From Azotimanducus sp965199815 (GTDB lineage Bacteria > Pseudomonadota > Gammaproteobacteria > Pseudomonadales > Azotimanducaceae): DNA of 64,000 nucleotides. The first letter of the stretch is position 1. Every line of letters begins with the position of its first letter. Below the pieces are notes generated by a model that searched no databases, was not told the origin of the DNA, and saw nothing but the letters and a program-made list of their open reading frames with translations. Shown here piece by piece: positions 48,062-57,728 of this stretch. The stretch covers positions 186,001-250,000 of the forward strand of contig CBDATE010000024.1 of NCBI GenBank assembly GCA_965199815.1, in the 5' to 3' direction. The translations under genes and the position numbers were made by a program.

Positions 48062-49366
48062 CTAATTGCGAATATCAACATAGGCTTCACTGCGGAGCTC
48101 CTGATACCAGGCTTGCAACGCCTCCTCGAAGCGTCTGCTTCTGAGGATGTTGATGGCCGTATCGCGGCGCGCTTCCTCACTCATGTCCTGCTCCCTGCGC
48201 TCGAGCACTTCAACCAGATGCCAGCCGTGCTCGGAGCGAAAGGGGGCGCTCAATTCACCGATCGGTACGGACTGCACCTGATCACGAAAGGCCGGTGAGT
48301 AGAGCGCCGGGTCTGCCCAGCCGAGCTCACCACCGGCGAGGGCGCTCCCCGGATCATCGGAATAGACCCTCGCAAGATCTGCAAAATCTTCTTCGGCGGC
48401 CAGGCGCTCCGCAATTTCGTTGATCAGGTCGCGCGCCTGATCTTCGTTGCGAATCTCGGAAGTTCGCACCAGAATATGTCGCGCATTGACTTGCTCGACC
48501 AGTTCCATGCCAACGCCACGCTTGTCGAGCAGTTGAATGATGTGCCAGCCACTTTCACTGCGAATGGGCTCGGCTGTCTCACCCACTTCAAGCGCAATCG
48601 CACTCTCGGCAAACAGGCTGGGCAGAGCGCCTGCCTTGCGCCACCCCATGTCGCCACCTTCCAGCGCGCTGGCGCTTGCCGAATGCTTGATAGCCGTTTC
48701 GCGAAAGTCCGCGCCGTCGCGCAGGTGTGCCAGGATTTCCCGCGACTCTTCCGCGGCGGCCTGTATGGCTGCTTCGCTCGCATCTTCAGCGATCTCCAGA
48801 AGGATGTGTCCCACTCGATACTCATCCGACAGCGCCCGCTGCCCGAGCGGCGATTCAAGGAAGGAATCGATCTCCTGCTCGCTCAGATTGATGCGGCGAT
48901 TGACCTGTGCTGCCTGCACTCTGGAAATCACCATATCGCGGCGAATTTCCTCCCGGAATCTGGGGTAGGGAAATCCGTCGGCTTCTATTTCATTGATGAA
49001 CGCTTCAATGCTCATGTCGTTGCGCTCGGCGATACTCGCGATGGCTCTGGTGAGTGTTTCGTCGTCGATACGCACCCCCGCACGTTCGCCCATCTGCAAT
49101 TGAATCGATTCCAGAATGAGCCGCTCCAGAACCTGACTGACCAATATATCTGCCGGTGGCAACTGCTGCCCATTGGCTTCGATTTGCTCACGCACCGTCC
49201 TGACGCGGTAGCTGAGTTCCGAGGCAAGCACCACATCGTCGTCAACCACCGCGACTATGCCGTCGAGCGGCTTGACCTCGGCGTGAGCACTCATCTGTGC
49301 GAGCAGCACAACCATGAGCGTGAGAGGCAGCAGCGAATGTCTGCGCCCATAGGTGTTACCAGCCAT
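48062..49366 (-). CDS. surA: Periplasmic chaperone/peptidyl-prolyl isomerase SurA
   Basis: Escorts unfolded outer-membrane proteins, including LptD, to the BAM machine. The 434 residues begin with a signal peptide (LLPLTLMVVLLAQMSAHAEV), then the N-terminal chaperone domain (GIVAVVDDDVVLASELSYRV). Two parvulin domains follow, beginning EYRVGHILLEIAEDA and QVNARHILVRTSE, each with the GGDMGWRKAG or GGELGWADPA loop. It overlaps lptD by 11 bases, a common functional pairing. Confidence 0.95.
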   Translation of the reverse strand: MAGNTYGRRHSLLPLTLMVVLLAQMSAHAEVKPLDGIVAVVDDDVVLASELSYRVRTVREQIEANGQQLPPADILVSQVLERLILESIQLQMGERAGVRIDDETLTRAIASIAERNDMSIEAFINEIEADGFPYPRFREEIRRDMVISRVQAAQVNRRINLSEQEIDSFLESPLGQRALSDEYRVGHILLEIAEDASEAAIQAAAEESREILAHLRDGADFRETAIKHSASASALEGGDMGWRKAGALPSLFAESAIALEVGETAEPIRSESGWHIIQLLDKRGVGMELVEQVNARHILVRTSEIRNEDQARDLINEIAERLAAEEDFADLARVYSDDPGSALAGGELGWADPALYSPAFRDQVQSVPIGELSAPFRSEHGWHLVEVLERREQDMSEEARRDTAINILRSRRFEEALQAWYQELRSEAYVDIRN

Positions 49367-51671
49367 ATCTCGAACCTCTGACAAGCGAAATCAAGGGGGA
49401 AATACTATCACCGACTCCTGCGAAACCTGCGAACACCAGGCGTAGATACACGGCATTGCTGTGATACGCATCTTCCGACAGCGCAGTATCCGGTCTTCGC
49501 AGCAGTCGCCGCAGCCCAATATCCACAGCCCAGCAGCAATGTGCGTAGGAGGTGCCGAGTACCGCGGTCAGCAGCTCGTGTTGCGAGAAGTCATGCTGAT
49601 AGATGGCAAAGATACGCAGTCGTTCCGATACCGGCAGGTCGAAGGCCACCTCTCCCTGTTCGAACACCTCCCCATAGCGACGCATACGGTAGCCGAGACG
49701 CAGCACCATATCCCCCGGCGTTCGGTAGCTTGTCCACAGACCGCGTTCGAACCAGCGCTCACCGTCCGGCTGCCAGGTGAGCGAGCTTTCCACGCGCAGC
49801 CTGTCGCTCAACCAGGAGCGGGCACGAATGGCCAGTGGCGAGGTGCGCTCATCGGGCGCAACTCGCGCCAGCAGAAGTTCATCGCCAGCCAGCGAGCGAA
49901 TGAGACCGGCCTCGACTTCGAGGAAGCGTCGCCCGCTGGCGAGATTCCACACTCGCGAGCGCAGACTGAGCGCAATCTGATGCGTATCGGCATAGCGATC
50001 GATTCCCGCGTAACTGCGACCGACATGCAATGTGTTGAGCGAATATTCGCGCAGTACGGAATCAAACAGTGGCACATTGGCAAGCTGCTCGCTGTGCCGG
50101 TAGGTATAGAGTGCGCGCGGCTCGAGGCTCATGCGCAGGCCGTGCCACCGGCGCTCGAGACGCAGGTTTGCGTCAAGTTCGAAGAATCCGGATGTGAGGT
50201 GCGATGCATCTCCGTCACGCCAGGTGGTCCGGTCGTCGCGCACTGCATGCAACTCGAAGCCGGTGTAGGCGGCACCGATACGTGCACGTGCCCCGCCCCA
50301 GGCCTCGAGCAATGGATATTGCAGCAGGAGGTCGCTGCCGATGCGCGTCACTTCCCCGAAGTCGCGTTCGCTGATGTCGTTGACAAAGCGCGTCCAACTC
50401 GACCGTACGCTGCCGTGCCAGCCGGAGTTGAAACGCTTGTGCGTATTGAAGAAGATTCTCGGCAGTGTGCGATACGCATCCGGGTTCGGGTTCCAGTCAA
50501 TCCGGTATTGCTCCATCTCGATGCCAAGATTCCAGCCATCCCGGCTGTAGAGCAGGTGCCCCTCGTTGGTCACCGATGCCCCTGCCCAGCGCGTGTGCGA
50601 AGCCCCGAGTTCGTCATAGCGCTCGCGATGCATGCGCCGGTCACTCAAGGCGGTGAGATTCAGCGAGCTGAACAAGTTGCCGAATTGCCCACTGTGTCTG
50701 GCGCGCACAAGATATCTACGGCCACTTTCGCCGGGTATATCGGCTTTGAACTCCTGATCATCCGGCAGCAGATGCGCGATCAGGCGATTGCGGCTGTTCG
50801 ATGTGGCGTGTCGGTATTCAAATCCGAAGCTCGTCCCGCGCCGACCCTCGAATCCGGGCATCATCACCAGATCGCGATTGGGTGCCAGGTTCCAGTAGAA
50901 GGGCAATCGAATCACGCCGCCTCGTTGACCTTCATAGCGCAGGTCCGGGTAGAGCCAGCCGGATTGACGCTCCGAGGTAACCGGAAACTTCATCCAGGGG
51001 ACATAGAGCAGCGGCAACTCGGCCACCTCGAGACGCGCGTTGGTGACCGTGGCAAAGGCATCGCTACTGTCCAGAGTGAGCGTTTCGCTTGATACCCGCC
51101 AGCCGCGCGAATCCGGTTCGCAGCGCGTGAACCAGGCGTTCTCCACCCGCACTTCGTCTCGGCTCAGGGAAATATGTGCCGCCTGTCCGCGAATGGCCGG
51201 CAGTGTGTTGACAGCGTCGGGCGAAAACACTTGATCTTCGAGCAGGAATGCCAGCGATTCGAGTTGCACGGATTCCGCCTGGATGTTGTAGCTGGCACGC
51301 TCGCCCCAGATGCCGGCACCCGGCTCGAAGTAACGCACTCCGCCTTCGAACTCGAGTTGACTCATGCCCTGCAGTGTATTTGCCGATTCGGCCTCGAAGA
51401 AGCGTTCTCCGAGCTGCAGGCGTACGCCACCGGTCGCCTCGGCACCTTCCTGCGGGTCGTATTCGAGACGCTTGCCGGACAGCGTCATCCAGGCCGTATC
51501 CGCGGGCATTACCGGAGCCGGAATGCTGTAGCTGCCGCGACAGAGTGCCTCGTTGTCGGCAGATTCGCTCCAGTACGCCGCCCAGGGTGTACTGTCCGCG
51601 GCACCTGTGGCCGAGCTGCACACGAGCAGGGCAAACGCACGCAGTATGTGCATTCGCAGGCCCGTGATCAC
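49356..51671 (-). CDS. lptD: LPS-assembly protein LptD
   Basis: Outer-membrane beta-barrel that inserts LPS into the outer leaflet together with LptE. The 771 residues have a signal peptide (ILRAFALLVCSSATGAADS), the periplasmic OstA-like jellyroll (LEYDPQEGAEATGGVRLQLG, YNIQAESVQLESLAFLLEDQ) and a long barrel with LYVPWMKFPVTSERQSGWLY. Four cysteines can be placed, fitting a disulfide-bonded LptD. A GTG at 51671 overlaps the murU stop; ATG at 51653 is the alternative start. Confidence 0.95.
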   Translation of the reverse strand: MITGLRMHILRAFALLVCSSATGAADSTPWAAYWSESADNEALCRGSYSIPAPVMPADTAWMTLSGKRLEYDPQEGAEATGGVRLQLGERFFEAESANTLQGMSQLEFEGGVRYFEPGAGIWGERASYNIQAESVQLESLAFLLEDQVFSPDAVNTLPAIRGQAAHISLSRDEVRVENAWFTRCEPDSRGWRVSSETLTLDSSDAFATVTNARLEVAELPLLYVPWMKFPVTSERQSGWLYPDLRYEGQRGGVIRLPFYWNLAPNRDLVMMPGFEGRRGTSFGFEYRHATSNSRNRLIAHLLPDDQEFKADIPGESGRRYLVRARHSGQFGNLFSSLNLTALSDRRMHRERYDELGASHTRWAGASVTNEGHLLYSRDGWNLGIEMEQYRIDWNPNPDAYRTLPRIFFNTHKRFNSGWHGSVRSSWTRFVNDISERDFGEVTRIGSDLLLQYPLLEAWGGARARIGAAYTGFELHAVRDDRTTWRDGDASHLTSGFFELDANLRLERRWHGLRMSLEPRALYTYRHSEQLANVPLFDSVLREYSLNTLHVGRSYAGIDRYADTHQIALSLRSRVWNLASGRRFLEVEAGLIRSLAGDELLLARVAPDERTSPLAIRARSWLSDRLRVESSLTWQPDGERWFERGLWTSYRTPGDMVLRLGYRMRRYGEVFEQGEVAFDLPVSERLRIFAIYQHDFSQHELLTAVLGTSYAHCCWAVDIGLRRLLRRPDTALSEDAYHSNAVYLRLVFAGFAGVGDSISPLISLVRGSRYGW

Positions 51672-52333
51672 GCGAGTTGCAGCCTTGCCTGAAGTGTCGC
51701 GAGAGCTTCGCGTGAGCCGATATCCACCCAGTCTCCGGTCTGTACTTCGCCGCTCACCTCACCCTGCCCGAGGCGCTTGAAGAGCAGGTCGCGGGTCATG
51801 GAAAAAGCGCCCTGCGGAGAATGCTCGAAGAGCGCCGGGTGCAGCAGGGCGATGCCGGTAAAGATGAAGGGTCTGCTCCTGGCTCGCGTTACCTGCTGTG
51901 CCATGAGGTCGAAGTCTCCGTATGAGCGCCTTCCCTGTGCATGGCAGAGTATCAAATGCGCCAGCGAGCCGGGTGCAAGCATCCTGGGAAATACGATATC
52001 GGGATACCAGATGTCGCCAAGCATATAGATGAAGGGGGCATTGCCAAGGAGTGGCAGTGCCTTGACGACACCGCCACCGGTATCGAGCAATTGCTGCTCG
52101 TGGCTGTACTGAATCTCGACACCCAGGTGTCGCCCATCAGCCAGATGCTGCACGATCTTGTCGCCAAGATGGTGCAGGTTGATGATGATCTCGCCAATGC
52201 CTGCTCGCCTCAGCCACTCGATCTGATGACTGATGAGCGGCTTGCCGCCCACTTCCATGAGCGGCTTGGGCAGCCTTCTGGTGAGCGGCCACAAGCGCGT
52301 ACCAAGCCCGGCGGCCAGAATCATCGCCTTCAT
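51668..52333 (-). CDS. murU: N-acetylmuramate alpha-1-phosphate uridylyltransferase
   Basis: Converts MurNAc-1-phosphate and UTP to UDP-MurNAc in the cell-wall recycling bypass known from Pseudomonas, which confers intrinsic fosfomycin tolerance there. The 221 residues show the nucleotidyltransferase start MILAAGLGTRLWPLTRRLPK, the GGKPLISHQIEWL helix and the metal-binding MLGDIWYPD. It overlaps amgK by 4 bases. Confidence 0.93.
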   Translation of the reverse strand: MKAMILAAGLGTRLWPLTRRLPKPLMEVGGKPLISHQIEWLRRAGIGEIIINLHHLGDKIVQHLADGRHLGVEIQYSHEQQLLDTGGGVVKALPLLGNAPFIYMLGDIWYPDIVFPRMLAPGSLAHLILCHAQGRRSYGDFDLMAQQVTRARSRPFIFTGIALLHPALFEHSPQGAFSMTRDLLFKRLGQGEVSGEVQTGDWVDIGSREALATLQARLQLA

Positions 52334-53436
52334 GATGCCGACGCGTTCGGAGGTGTGGATGGAGACGGGTAGGGGGACGGTGGCGAGATGCTCTCGAGGC
52401 GCGCCGCAGCTCGCGGCAGGTAGTCGCCGCGTATGGTGTCGGCCAGCGGTCTGGCAAAGGCATGACGATCGGCTCGCTCTGCGAGCCTCTCCAGCACAGG
52501 TGCAATATCGCTCAAGTGACTGCGACGGCGGCGTGTGAGCCAGAGTCTGGCGAATATGCCGACCGCCTTGAGCTGTCTGTGCATCACCATGAGCTCGAAG
52601 TGTCTGTAAAGAGTGTCTTCCCGCGGTATCTGTGCGGATGTTGTGCGGCTGTCACGCCGACTCTGCTCGCAGCTGCGGCGAAAATTCTCGATGCATTCCA
52701 TCACGTGATCTTCCTCGAATGCATGATAGCAATCGCCGAGCAGTGCGGCGAGGTCATAGGTCAGTGGCCCCATCAAGGCATCCTGAAAATCGACCACACC
52801 GAGCTCGCCAGATGGCTTGATGAGCAGATTTCGGCAATGAAAATCGCGGTGAATGCAGCACCTCGGCTGCCGCAGCGCGTTCTCCACCAGAATCCCGCTC
52901 AGTCGCTGATACCAATCGGGCTGTGGCCGATCAATAAAGCCACGCAGAAAGTGATCGGAGAAGATGCCCAGTTCCATCTCGAAGCGCTCTCTCGTATAGT
53001 CGGGCAGCGCATCTGACGTGGTTGTGATCGATTGCATCCTGACCAGCGTCTCGACGGCGAGTGCAAGCGCCCGGCGCGTTTCACCGCGCGCATACACCCG
53101 CTCGAGCAGATCATCTCCGAGGTCTTCCATCAGCACGAAGCCTTGCGTCAGGTCATGAGCGCAGAGTCTTGGCACACCTATTCCGTGACGCGCAAACAGG
53201 TCGGCGAGCTTCACGAACCGGCGCGTATTCTCGAGTTCCGGTGGTGCGTACATGGCGATCAGTGTGTCGCTGCGCGAGCCGGTGTTCAGCCTGATGCGAA
53301 AGAAATGGCGGAAACTCGCTTCCGCGAGCAGCGCCTGGCTCGTCTGCACCTGTGCCTCCAGGCACCTGTGCACCTCCGTTTCAACCCAGGCGGCAAACTT
53401 GCCGTCAGCAAGTGATGTGTAGAATGCCTGCATCAT
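52330..53436 (-). CDS. amgK: N-acetylmuramate/N-acetylglucosamine kinase
   Basis: Anomeric sugar kinase that makes MurNAc-1-phosphate for MurU. The 368 residues have an aminoglycoside-phosphotransferase fold: VLMEDLGDDLLERV hinge near residue 100, catalytic CCIHRDFHCRNLLIKPSGEL near 195 and GVVDFQDALMGPLTYDL with the metal-binding Asp. The ATG at 53436 overlaps the divergent rpe start; a second ATG one codon later avoids little of the overlap. Confidence 0.92.
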   Translation of the reverse strand: MMQAFYTSLADGKFAAWVETEVHRCLEAQVQTSQALLAEASFRHFFRIRLNTGSRSDTLIAMYAPPELENTRRFVKLADLFARHGIGVPRLCAHDLTQGFVLMEDLGDDLLERVYARGETRRALALAVETLVRMQSITTTSDALPDYTRERFEMELGIFSDHFLRGFIDRPQPDWYQRLSGILVENALRQPRCCIHRDFHCRNLLIKPSGELGVVDFQDALMGPLTYDLAALLGDCYHAFEEDHVMECIENFRRSCEQSRRDSRTTSAQIPREDTLYRHFELMVMHRQLKAVGIFARLWLTRRRRSHLSDIAPVLERLAERADRHAFARPLADTIRGDYLPRAAARLESISPPSPYPSPSTPPNASAS

Positions 53437-54127
53437 GTCTGACTACCGCCTCGCGCCTTCGATTCTGTCAGCCGACTTCGCGCAACTTGGCGAGGAGGTT
53501 GATGCCGTCACGCGCGCCGGTGCCGACATGATTCACTTTGATGTGATGGATATGCATTACGTGCCGAATCTGACCTTTGGCCCGCCAGTACTGCGCTCGC
53601 TGAAGGCGCATGGTATGACGCTGCCGGTTGATGTGCACCTCATGGCTTCGCCGGTTGATGAGTTGATCAGGTTGTTTGCCGAAGCCGGTGCCGATTTCAT
53701 TACCTTTCATCCTGAAGCCAGTCAGCATGTACACCGCTCGCTCATGCTCGCACACGAGCTGGGGGTCAAGTGCGGTCTGGTGCTCAATCCGGGTACGCAT
53801 CCCGCAGTGCTTGACCCGCTGCTTGAAATGCTCGACATGATACTGGTGATGTCGGTGAATCCCGGGTTTCCCGGGCAGCGATTTATCCCGTCATCGCTTG
53901 CTGTGCTCGCTGAGGTGCGGAACAGGATTGATGCCTGCGGACGCGACATCCTGCTGGAGGTTGATGGCGGCATAGGGCGCGAGACCATCCTGGCAGCGCG
54001 TGATGCCGGTGCCGATACCTTTGTCGCCGGCTCGGCGATCTTTGGTGCTGACGACTATGCCGGAGTGATTGCCGAGCTGCGCAGCATATTGTCGGGGTCT
54101 GCCACGCGCTCGCGCACCTCCGCTTGA
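53435..54127 (+). CDS. rpe: Ribulose-phosphate 3-epimerase
   Basis: Interconverts ribulose-5-phosphate and xylulose-5-phosphate in the pentose phosphate pathway. The 230-residue TIM barrel shows LAPSILSADFAQLGEEV, the metal-site HFDVMDMHYVPNLTFGP, VDVHLMASPVDELI and the phosphate-binding VDGGIGRETILAARDAGAD. It starts the rpe-gph-trpE run found in many gammaproteobacteria. Its start codon shares the CATG with the divergent amgK start. Confidence 0.97.
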   Translation: MSDYRLAPSILSADFAQLGEEVDAVTRAGADMIHFDVMDMHYVPNLTFGPPVLRSLKAHGMTLPVDVHLMASPVDELIRLFAEAGADFITFHPEASQHVHRSLMLAHELGVKCGLVLNPGTHPAVLDPLLEMLDMILVMSVNPGFPGQRFIPSSLAVLAEVRNRIDACGRDILLEVDGGIGRETILAARDAGADTFVAGSAIFGADDYAGVIAELRSILSGSATRSRTSA

Positions 54128-54173
54128 GCACGGCCGCCCACACGAGAAACCTGTCCATACCCTGTGAGTGTGT

Positions 54174-54827
54174 ATGCGTTTGTATTCAGCCTATCTCTTT
54201 GACCTTGACGGAACGCTGGTCGATACCCTGCCGGATATCCTGCAGGCGGCCAATGTGGCGCTTCAAGACGACGGTTTCGCGGCAATTGACCTGGCGCTCG
54301 GACGGCGCTTCGTGGGGCAGGGCGGGCGCGTACTCTTGCAGGGTGCGCTGGCCAGCCAGGGCGTGGAAACCCTGAATGCCGAGCGTTCGGAGCGGCTCTA
54401 TCAGGCGTTTCTGTCGCATTACGATGAGCAGATTGCTGCTGCAAGTGTGGCGTATCCGGGCGTACACAAGACCCTGGCGCACTTGCAGGGGCTCGGTATT
54501 CCGCTTGCGGTGATTACCAACAAAATCGAGGCTTTGTCACGCAAGCTCCTGACAACACTTGACATGATGCGCTACTTTGATGTGCTTGTCGGTCTCGACA
54601 GCCTGCCTGAACGCAAGCCACACCCACTACCCGTTCAGCATGTGTGTGAACGCTTCGGTGTGCGCCCGAGCGAGTCGCTGTTTGTTGGTGATTCGGTGAC
54701 CGATGTGGTTACTGCGCGCGCTGCGGGTTGTGATGTCGTGTGCGTTGATTACGGGTATCACGGCGAGATTGCTCCGCATCGGCTCGGTGCCGATGCCGTG
54801 CTCTCGGATTTTACGGAGATCTTGTGA
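54174..54827 (+). CDS. gph: Phosphoglycolate phosphatase
   Basis: HAD hydrolase removing 2-phosphoglycolate formed during DNA 3' end repair and other side reactions. The 217 residues show the nucleophile motif YLFDLDGTLVDTLPDILQAA, LAVITNKIEALSRKLL and FVGDSVTDVVTARAAGCDVV. ATG at 54174 is preferred over a GTG two codons upstream. The stop overlaps trpE (GTGA). Confidence 0.94.
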   Translation: MRLYSAYLFDLDGTLVDTLPDILQAANVALQDDGFAAIDLALGRRFVGQGGRVLLQGALASQGVETLNAERSERLYQAFLSHYDEQIAAASVAYPGVHKTLAHLQGLGIPLAVITNKIEALSRKLLTTLDMMRYFDVLVGLDSLPERKPHPLPVQHVCERFGVRPSESLFVGDSVTDVVTARAAGCDVVCVDYGYHGEIAPHRLGADAVLSDFTEIL

Positions 54828-56341
54828 ATCAGCCAAGCGAGGGCGAGCTTCGCGCCTACAGGGCCGAGGGCTATACCCATGTGCCGATGGTGCTGGAGCG
54901 ACTGGCGGATCTGGAAACCCCCCTGTCGGCTTTTTGCAAGCTCGCGGGTGGCAAGTATGCGTACCTGCTGGAGTCGGCGCTCGGCGGTGAACGTTGGGGG
55001 CGCTACTCGTTTATCGGCTTGCCGTGTCGCACGGTGCTGCGCGTGAGCGGCAACGAGATCAGCATCGAGCGCGATGGCGAATTGCGTGAGCGGTTCACGC
55101 GAGCGGATCCACTCGCCTGGGTGGGCGAGTTCGAGCAGCAATTCAAAATCCCCGAGCGTTCGGGATTGCCGAGGTTCCATGGCGGCCTGGTGGGATATTT
55201 CGGCTACGACACGGTGCGCTATTCAGAGCCGAGACTTCAGGGGCAGGCACCGCCGGATCCCATAGGCATTCCCGACATATTGCTCATGGTTTCGACCGAG
55301 GTCGTGGTGTTCGATTCACTCACCGGCAGCGTACAGATCATCGTGCTCGCGGAGCTCGCCGACCCCGACTGCCATATTCGCAGCCGCGCTCGGCTTGCAG
55401 AGATTTCCGAGCGTCTCGAACGCCCCCTGCAGGCGCACAGTGTCACGCAGACATCGGCTCGACCGGTAGAGGAATCGGATTTCGTTTCCGGCTGGGGCAG
55501 GCAGGGCTTCATGAACGCGGTTGAGCGCATCTGCGAATACGAACGCGCCGGCGATGCCATGCAGGTGGTCATAGGACAACGCATGTCGGTGCCCTTTGCT
55601 GCCCCGCCGATCAACCTGTATCGTGCCTTGCGGCGATTGAATCCTTCCGCCTACATGTTCTTCATGGAGTTCGGGGAGTTCGAGATTGTCAGTTCTTCGC
55701 CGGAAATCATGGTGCGCGTGGAGGACGGCGAAATCGTCAGCAGGCCGCTCGCCGGCACCAGGCCGCGCGGGGCAACGCCGAGCGAAGATCAGGCACTTGA
55801 AGACGAGCTGCTGTCCGACCCCAAGGAGCTCGCCGAACATCTGATGCTGATCGACCTGGCGCGCAATGATGTCGGGCGCGTCGCCAGGGTCGGGAGTGTA
55901 CAGGTGACCGAAGAGTTTGTTATTGAGCGCTATTCGCATGTGATGCACATATCGAGTGAGGTGCGCGGCCAGTTGCTCGCAGGCAAGACGGCAATGGATG
56001 CGCTGCAAGCCTCCCTGCCGGTCGGTACCCTGTCGGGAGCGCCCAAGTTCAGGGCCATGCAGATTATTGACGAGCTCGAACCCGTCAAGCGCGGTATCTA
56101 CGGCGGTGCGGTCGGCTATATCGCCTTTGGCGGTAATCTCGATACGGCTATCGCCATACGTACCGCACTTATCAAGGATGAAACCATGTACATCCAGGCG
56201 GGCGGCGGCATTGTCGTGGATTCGTTGCCGGAGAACGAATGGAACGAATCCATGAACAAGGGGCGCGCGCTCTTCAAGGCAGCCGCCATGGCACAGGCGA
56301 TGGGAAGTATTCCGCTGGCCGATTCGGGAGAGTCAGTCTGA
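54824..56341 (+). CDS. trpE: Anthranilate synthase component I
   Basis: Forms anthranilate from chorismate with ammonia delivered by TrpG. The 505 residues have the N-terminal regulatory region with LLESALGGERWGRYSFIG (tryptophan-binding LLES element) and the catalytic chorismate-binding domain: RPLAGTRPRGATPSEDQALE, LIDLARNDVGRVARVGSV, KRGIYGGAVGYIAFGGNLD. The GTG start overlaps the gph stop. Its partner trpG is not adjacent but 2 kb downstream, after two unrelated genes. No leader peptide or attenuator is visible. Confidence 0.96.
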   Translation: MNQPSEGELRAYRAEGYTHVPMVLERLADLETPLSAFCKLAGGKYAYLLESALGGERWGRYSFIGLPCRTVLRVSGNEISIERDGELRERFTRADPLAWVGEFEQQFKIPERSGLPRFHGGLVGYFGYDTVRYSEPRLQGQAPPDPIGIPDILLMVSTEVVVFDSLTGSVQIIVLAELADPDCHIRSRARLAEISERLERPLQAHSVTQTSARPVEESDFVSGWGRQGFMNAVERICEYERAGDAMQVVIGQRMSVPFAAPPINLYRALRRLNPSAYMFFMEFGEFEIVSSSPEIMVRVEDGEIVSRPLAGTRPRGATPSEDQALEDELLSDPKELAEHLMLIDLARNDVGRVARVGSVQVTEEFVIERYSHVMHISSEVRGQLLAGKTAMDALQASLPVGTLSGAPKFRAMQIIDELEPVKRGIYGGAVGYIAFGGNLDTAIAIRTALIKDETMYIQAGGGIVVDSLPENEWNESMNKGRALFKAAAMAQAMGSIPLADSGESV

Positions 56342-56377
56342 AGGCTTGCGGGCACCCTGGGGATGCCGACAAGCCTT
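56341..56377. terminator. Hairpin between convergent trpE and aminotransferase genes
   Basis: AAGGCTTG (56341-56348) pairs with CAAGCCTT (56370-56377), and an inner GGCA/TGCC pairing extends the stem. It lies in the 49-bp gap between convergent stops. There is no strong T-run on either side, so a bidirectional terminator is plausible but not certain. Confidence 0.45.
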
Positions 56378-56390
56378 GACTTCTGTCGCT

Positions 56391-57581
56391 TCAGGCGGCT
56401 GCGACTCGCGTCGGGCTTTCCGACTGCCAGCCGTCAAGAAACTCCACAATTCGTTCCAACGCTTGTTGAAGCTCGTCGTGTCGGCGCGCAAAGCAGATGC
56501 GAAAGTGTCCTTCATTACCGGGGCCGAAGGTGTAGCCGGGTGCCAGCCCGACATGCTTGTCATCGCGCAGGGCCGCCACGAAAGCGCTGCTGTCGTCCAG
56601 GCCCAGCACCTTTGGAAAGGCGTAGAAGGCACCTTTGGGTTGGAGATAATCGAGTTTCGGGTGGTCCGCAAAGGCTTGCGTGACCAGCGCTCGACCGCGC
56701 TCAAACTTGGCTTGTTGTGCGCGCACGAAATCTTCTCCCTGTTCGAGCGCGGCCGTGGCACCTGCCTGCGCGAACACATTGGCCCCCGTGTTGAAGCACT
56801 CGGACAAGGATGCCCAGGGCGTGGCCAGGCGTTTTGGTGCCACTACCCAGCCAATGCGCCAGCCGGTCATGGCCCAGGCCTTGGAGAAGCTGTTGATCAC
56901 GATCACCGGGTCATCGTCTTCGGCAATCTCCAGAAACGAGGGTGCTACCGGAGAGTCGAATACACAGCGGTGATAGACCTCATCCGCGATGATCAGGAGT
57001 TCGCGCTCGCGGCAATAGTCGAGCAGTCGCAGCTGCTCGCTGCGCTGCATTACCCAGCCGGTCGGGTTACAGGGCGAGTTGATGAAGATGGCGCGCGTAC
57101 CCGGTCTGACCCTTGCGATGACTTCGTCAGCCGAAATATGCCAGCCATCCGGGGTTTCGTGCTGCCGGACATGCTCGACCTCGGCACCAATGACGCGAAA
57201 TACGGCATCAATATTCGGCCACACCGGACTCACAACGAGCACATGATCGCCCTTGGACACGGCCATCTGCGCGGATATGTTGACACCAAGCATGGCGGAT
57301 CCGGGCACCGTGATGCGGTCCGGGTGAATGTCCCGATCATAGAGGCCGTGCAGGTAGCGCCTGAGGGCGTTTCTCAGTGAGGTACGGCCGCGCGTGTGCG
57401 TGTAGAAGGTGTGTCCCTGATCAAGCGATGCCTTGGCGGCTTCGCAGATAAATGTCGGCGTGACTTCATCGCCTTCGCCAAACCAAAGGGGCAGAACACA
57501 GCTATCATGTAACCGCACGAAGGCTGTACGAGCGATGCCGTTTTGTTCAAGGGATTCTGTTTCTGGTCGAAAAGCTGCCAT
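56391..57581 (-). CDS. Class I/II pyridoxal-phosphate aminotransferase
   Basis: A 396-residue fold-type I aminotransferase related to aspartate/aromatic aminotransferases. INSPCNPTGWVMQRSEQLRL lies near residue 180, LLIIADEVYHRCVF near 215, and the PLP-binding Lys is in INSFSKAWAMTGWRIGW near 248, with the C-terminal FRICFARRHDEL carrying the carboxylate-binding Arg. The substrate cannot be read from sequence. It is convergent with trpE and divergent from the SnoaL-like gene. ATG at 57581 is used; the frame extends 12 codons upstream without similarity. Confidence 0.88.
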   Translation of the reverse strand: MAAFRPETESLEQNGIARTAFVRLHDSCVLPLWFGEGDEVTPTFICEAAKASLDQGHTFYTHTRGRTSLRNALRRYLHGLYDRDIHPDRITVPGSAMLGVNISAQMAVSKGDHVLVVSPVWPNIDAVFRVIGAEVEHVRQHETPDGWHISADEVIARVRPGTRAIFINSPCNPTGWVMQRSEQLRLLDYCRERELLIIADEVYHRCVFDSPVAPSFLEIAEDDDPVIVINSFSKAWAMTGWRIGWVVAPKRLATPWASLSECFNTGANVFAQAGATAALEQGEDFVRAQQAKFERGRALVTQAFADHPKLDYLQPKGAFYAFPKVLGLDDSSAFVAALRDDKHVGLAPGYTFGPGNEGHFRICFARRHDELQQALERIVEFLDGWQSESPTRVAAA

Positions 57582-57728
57582 CAGCGTACTCCTGGTTGCA
57601 AGAAGGATACAAAGCATCCCTCCCGTACAAGGAATTTCTCCTGGTGGGGATGCCTGTATCCGCTGTGGATAGCAAGACTCGCCCAGGGTTCGACCTGCCG
57701 GTGAGGTTCAAAAAAAGACGGACATATT

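Noticed and set aside
49461..51092. Long + strand frame of 543 codons opposite lptD
   Set aside because: Antisense shadow of a GC-rich gene; the minus strand encodes a clear LptD with signal peptide and barrel.
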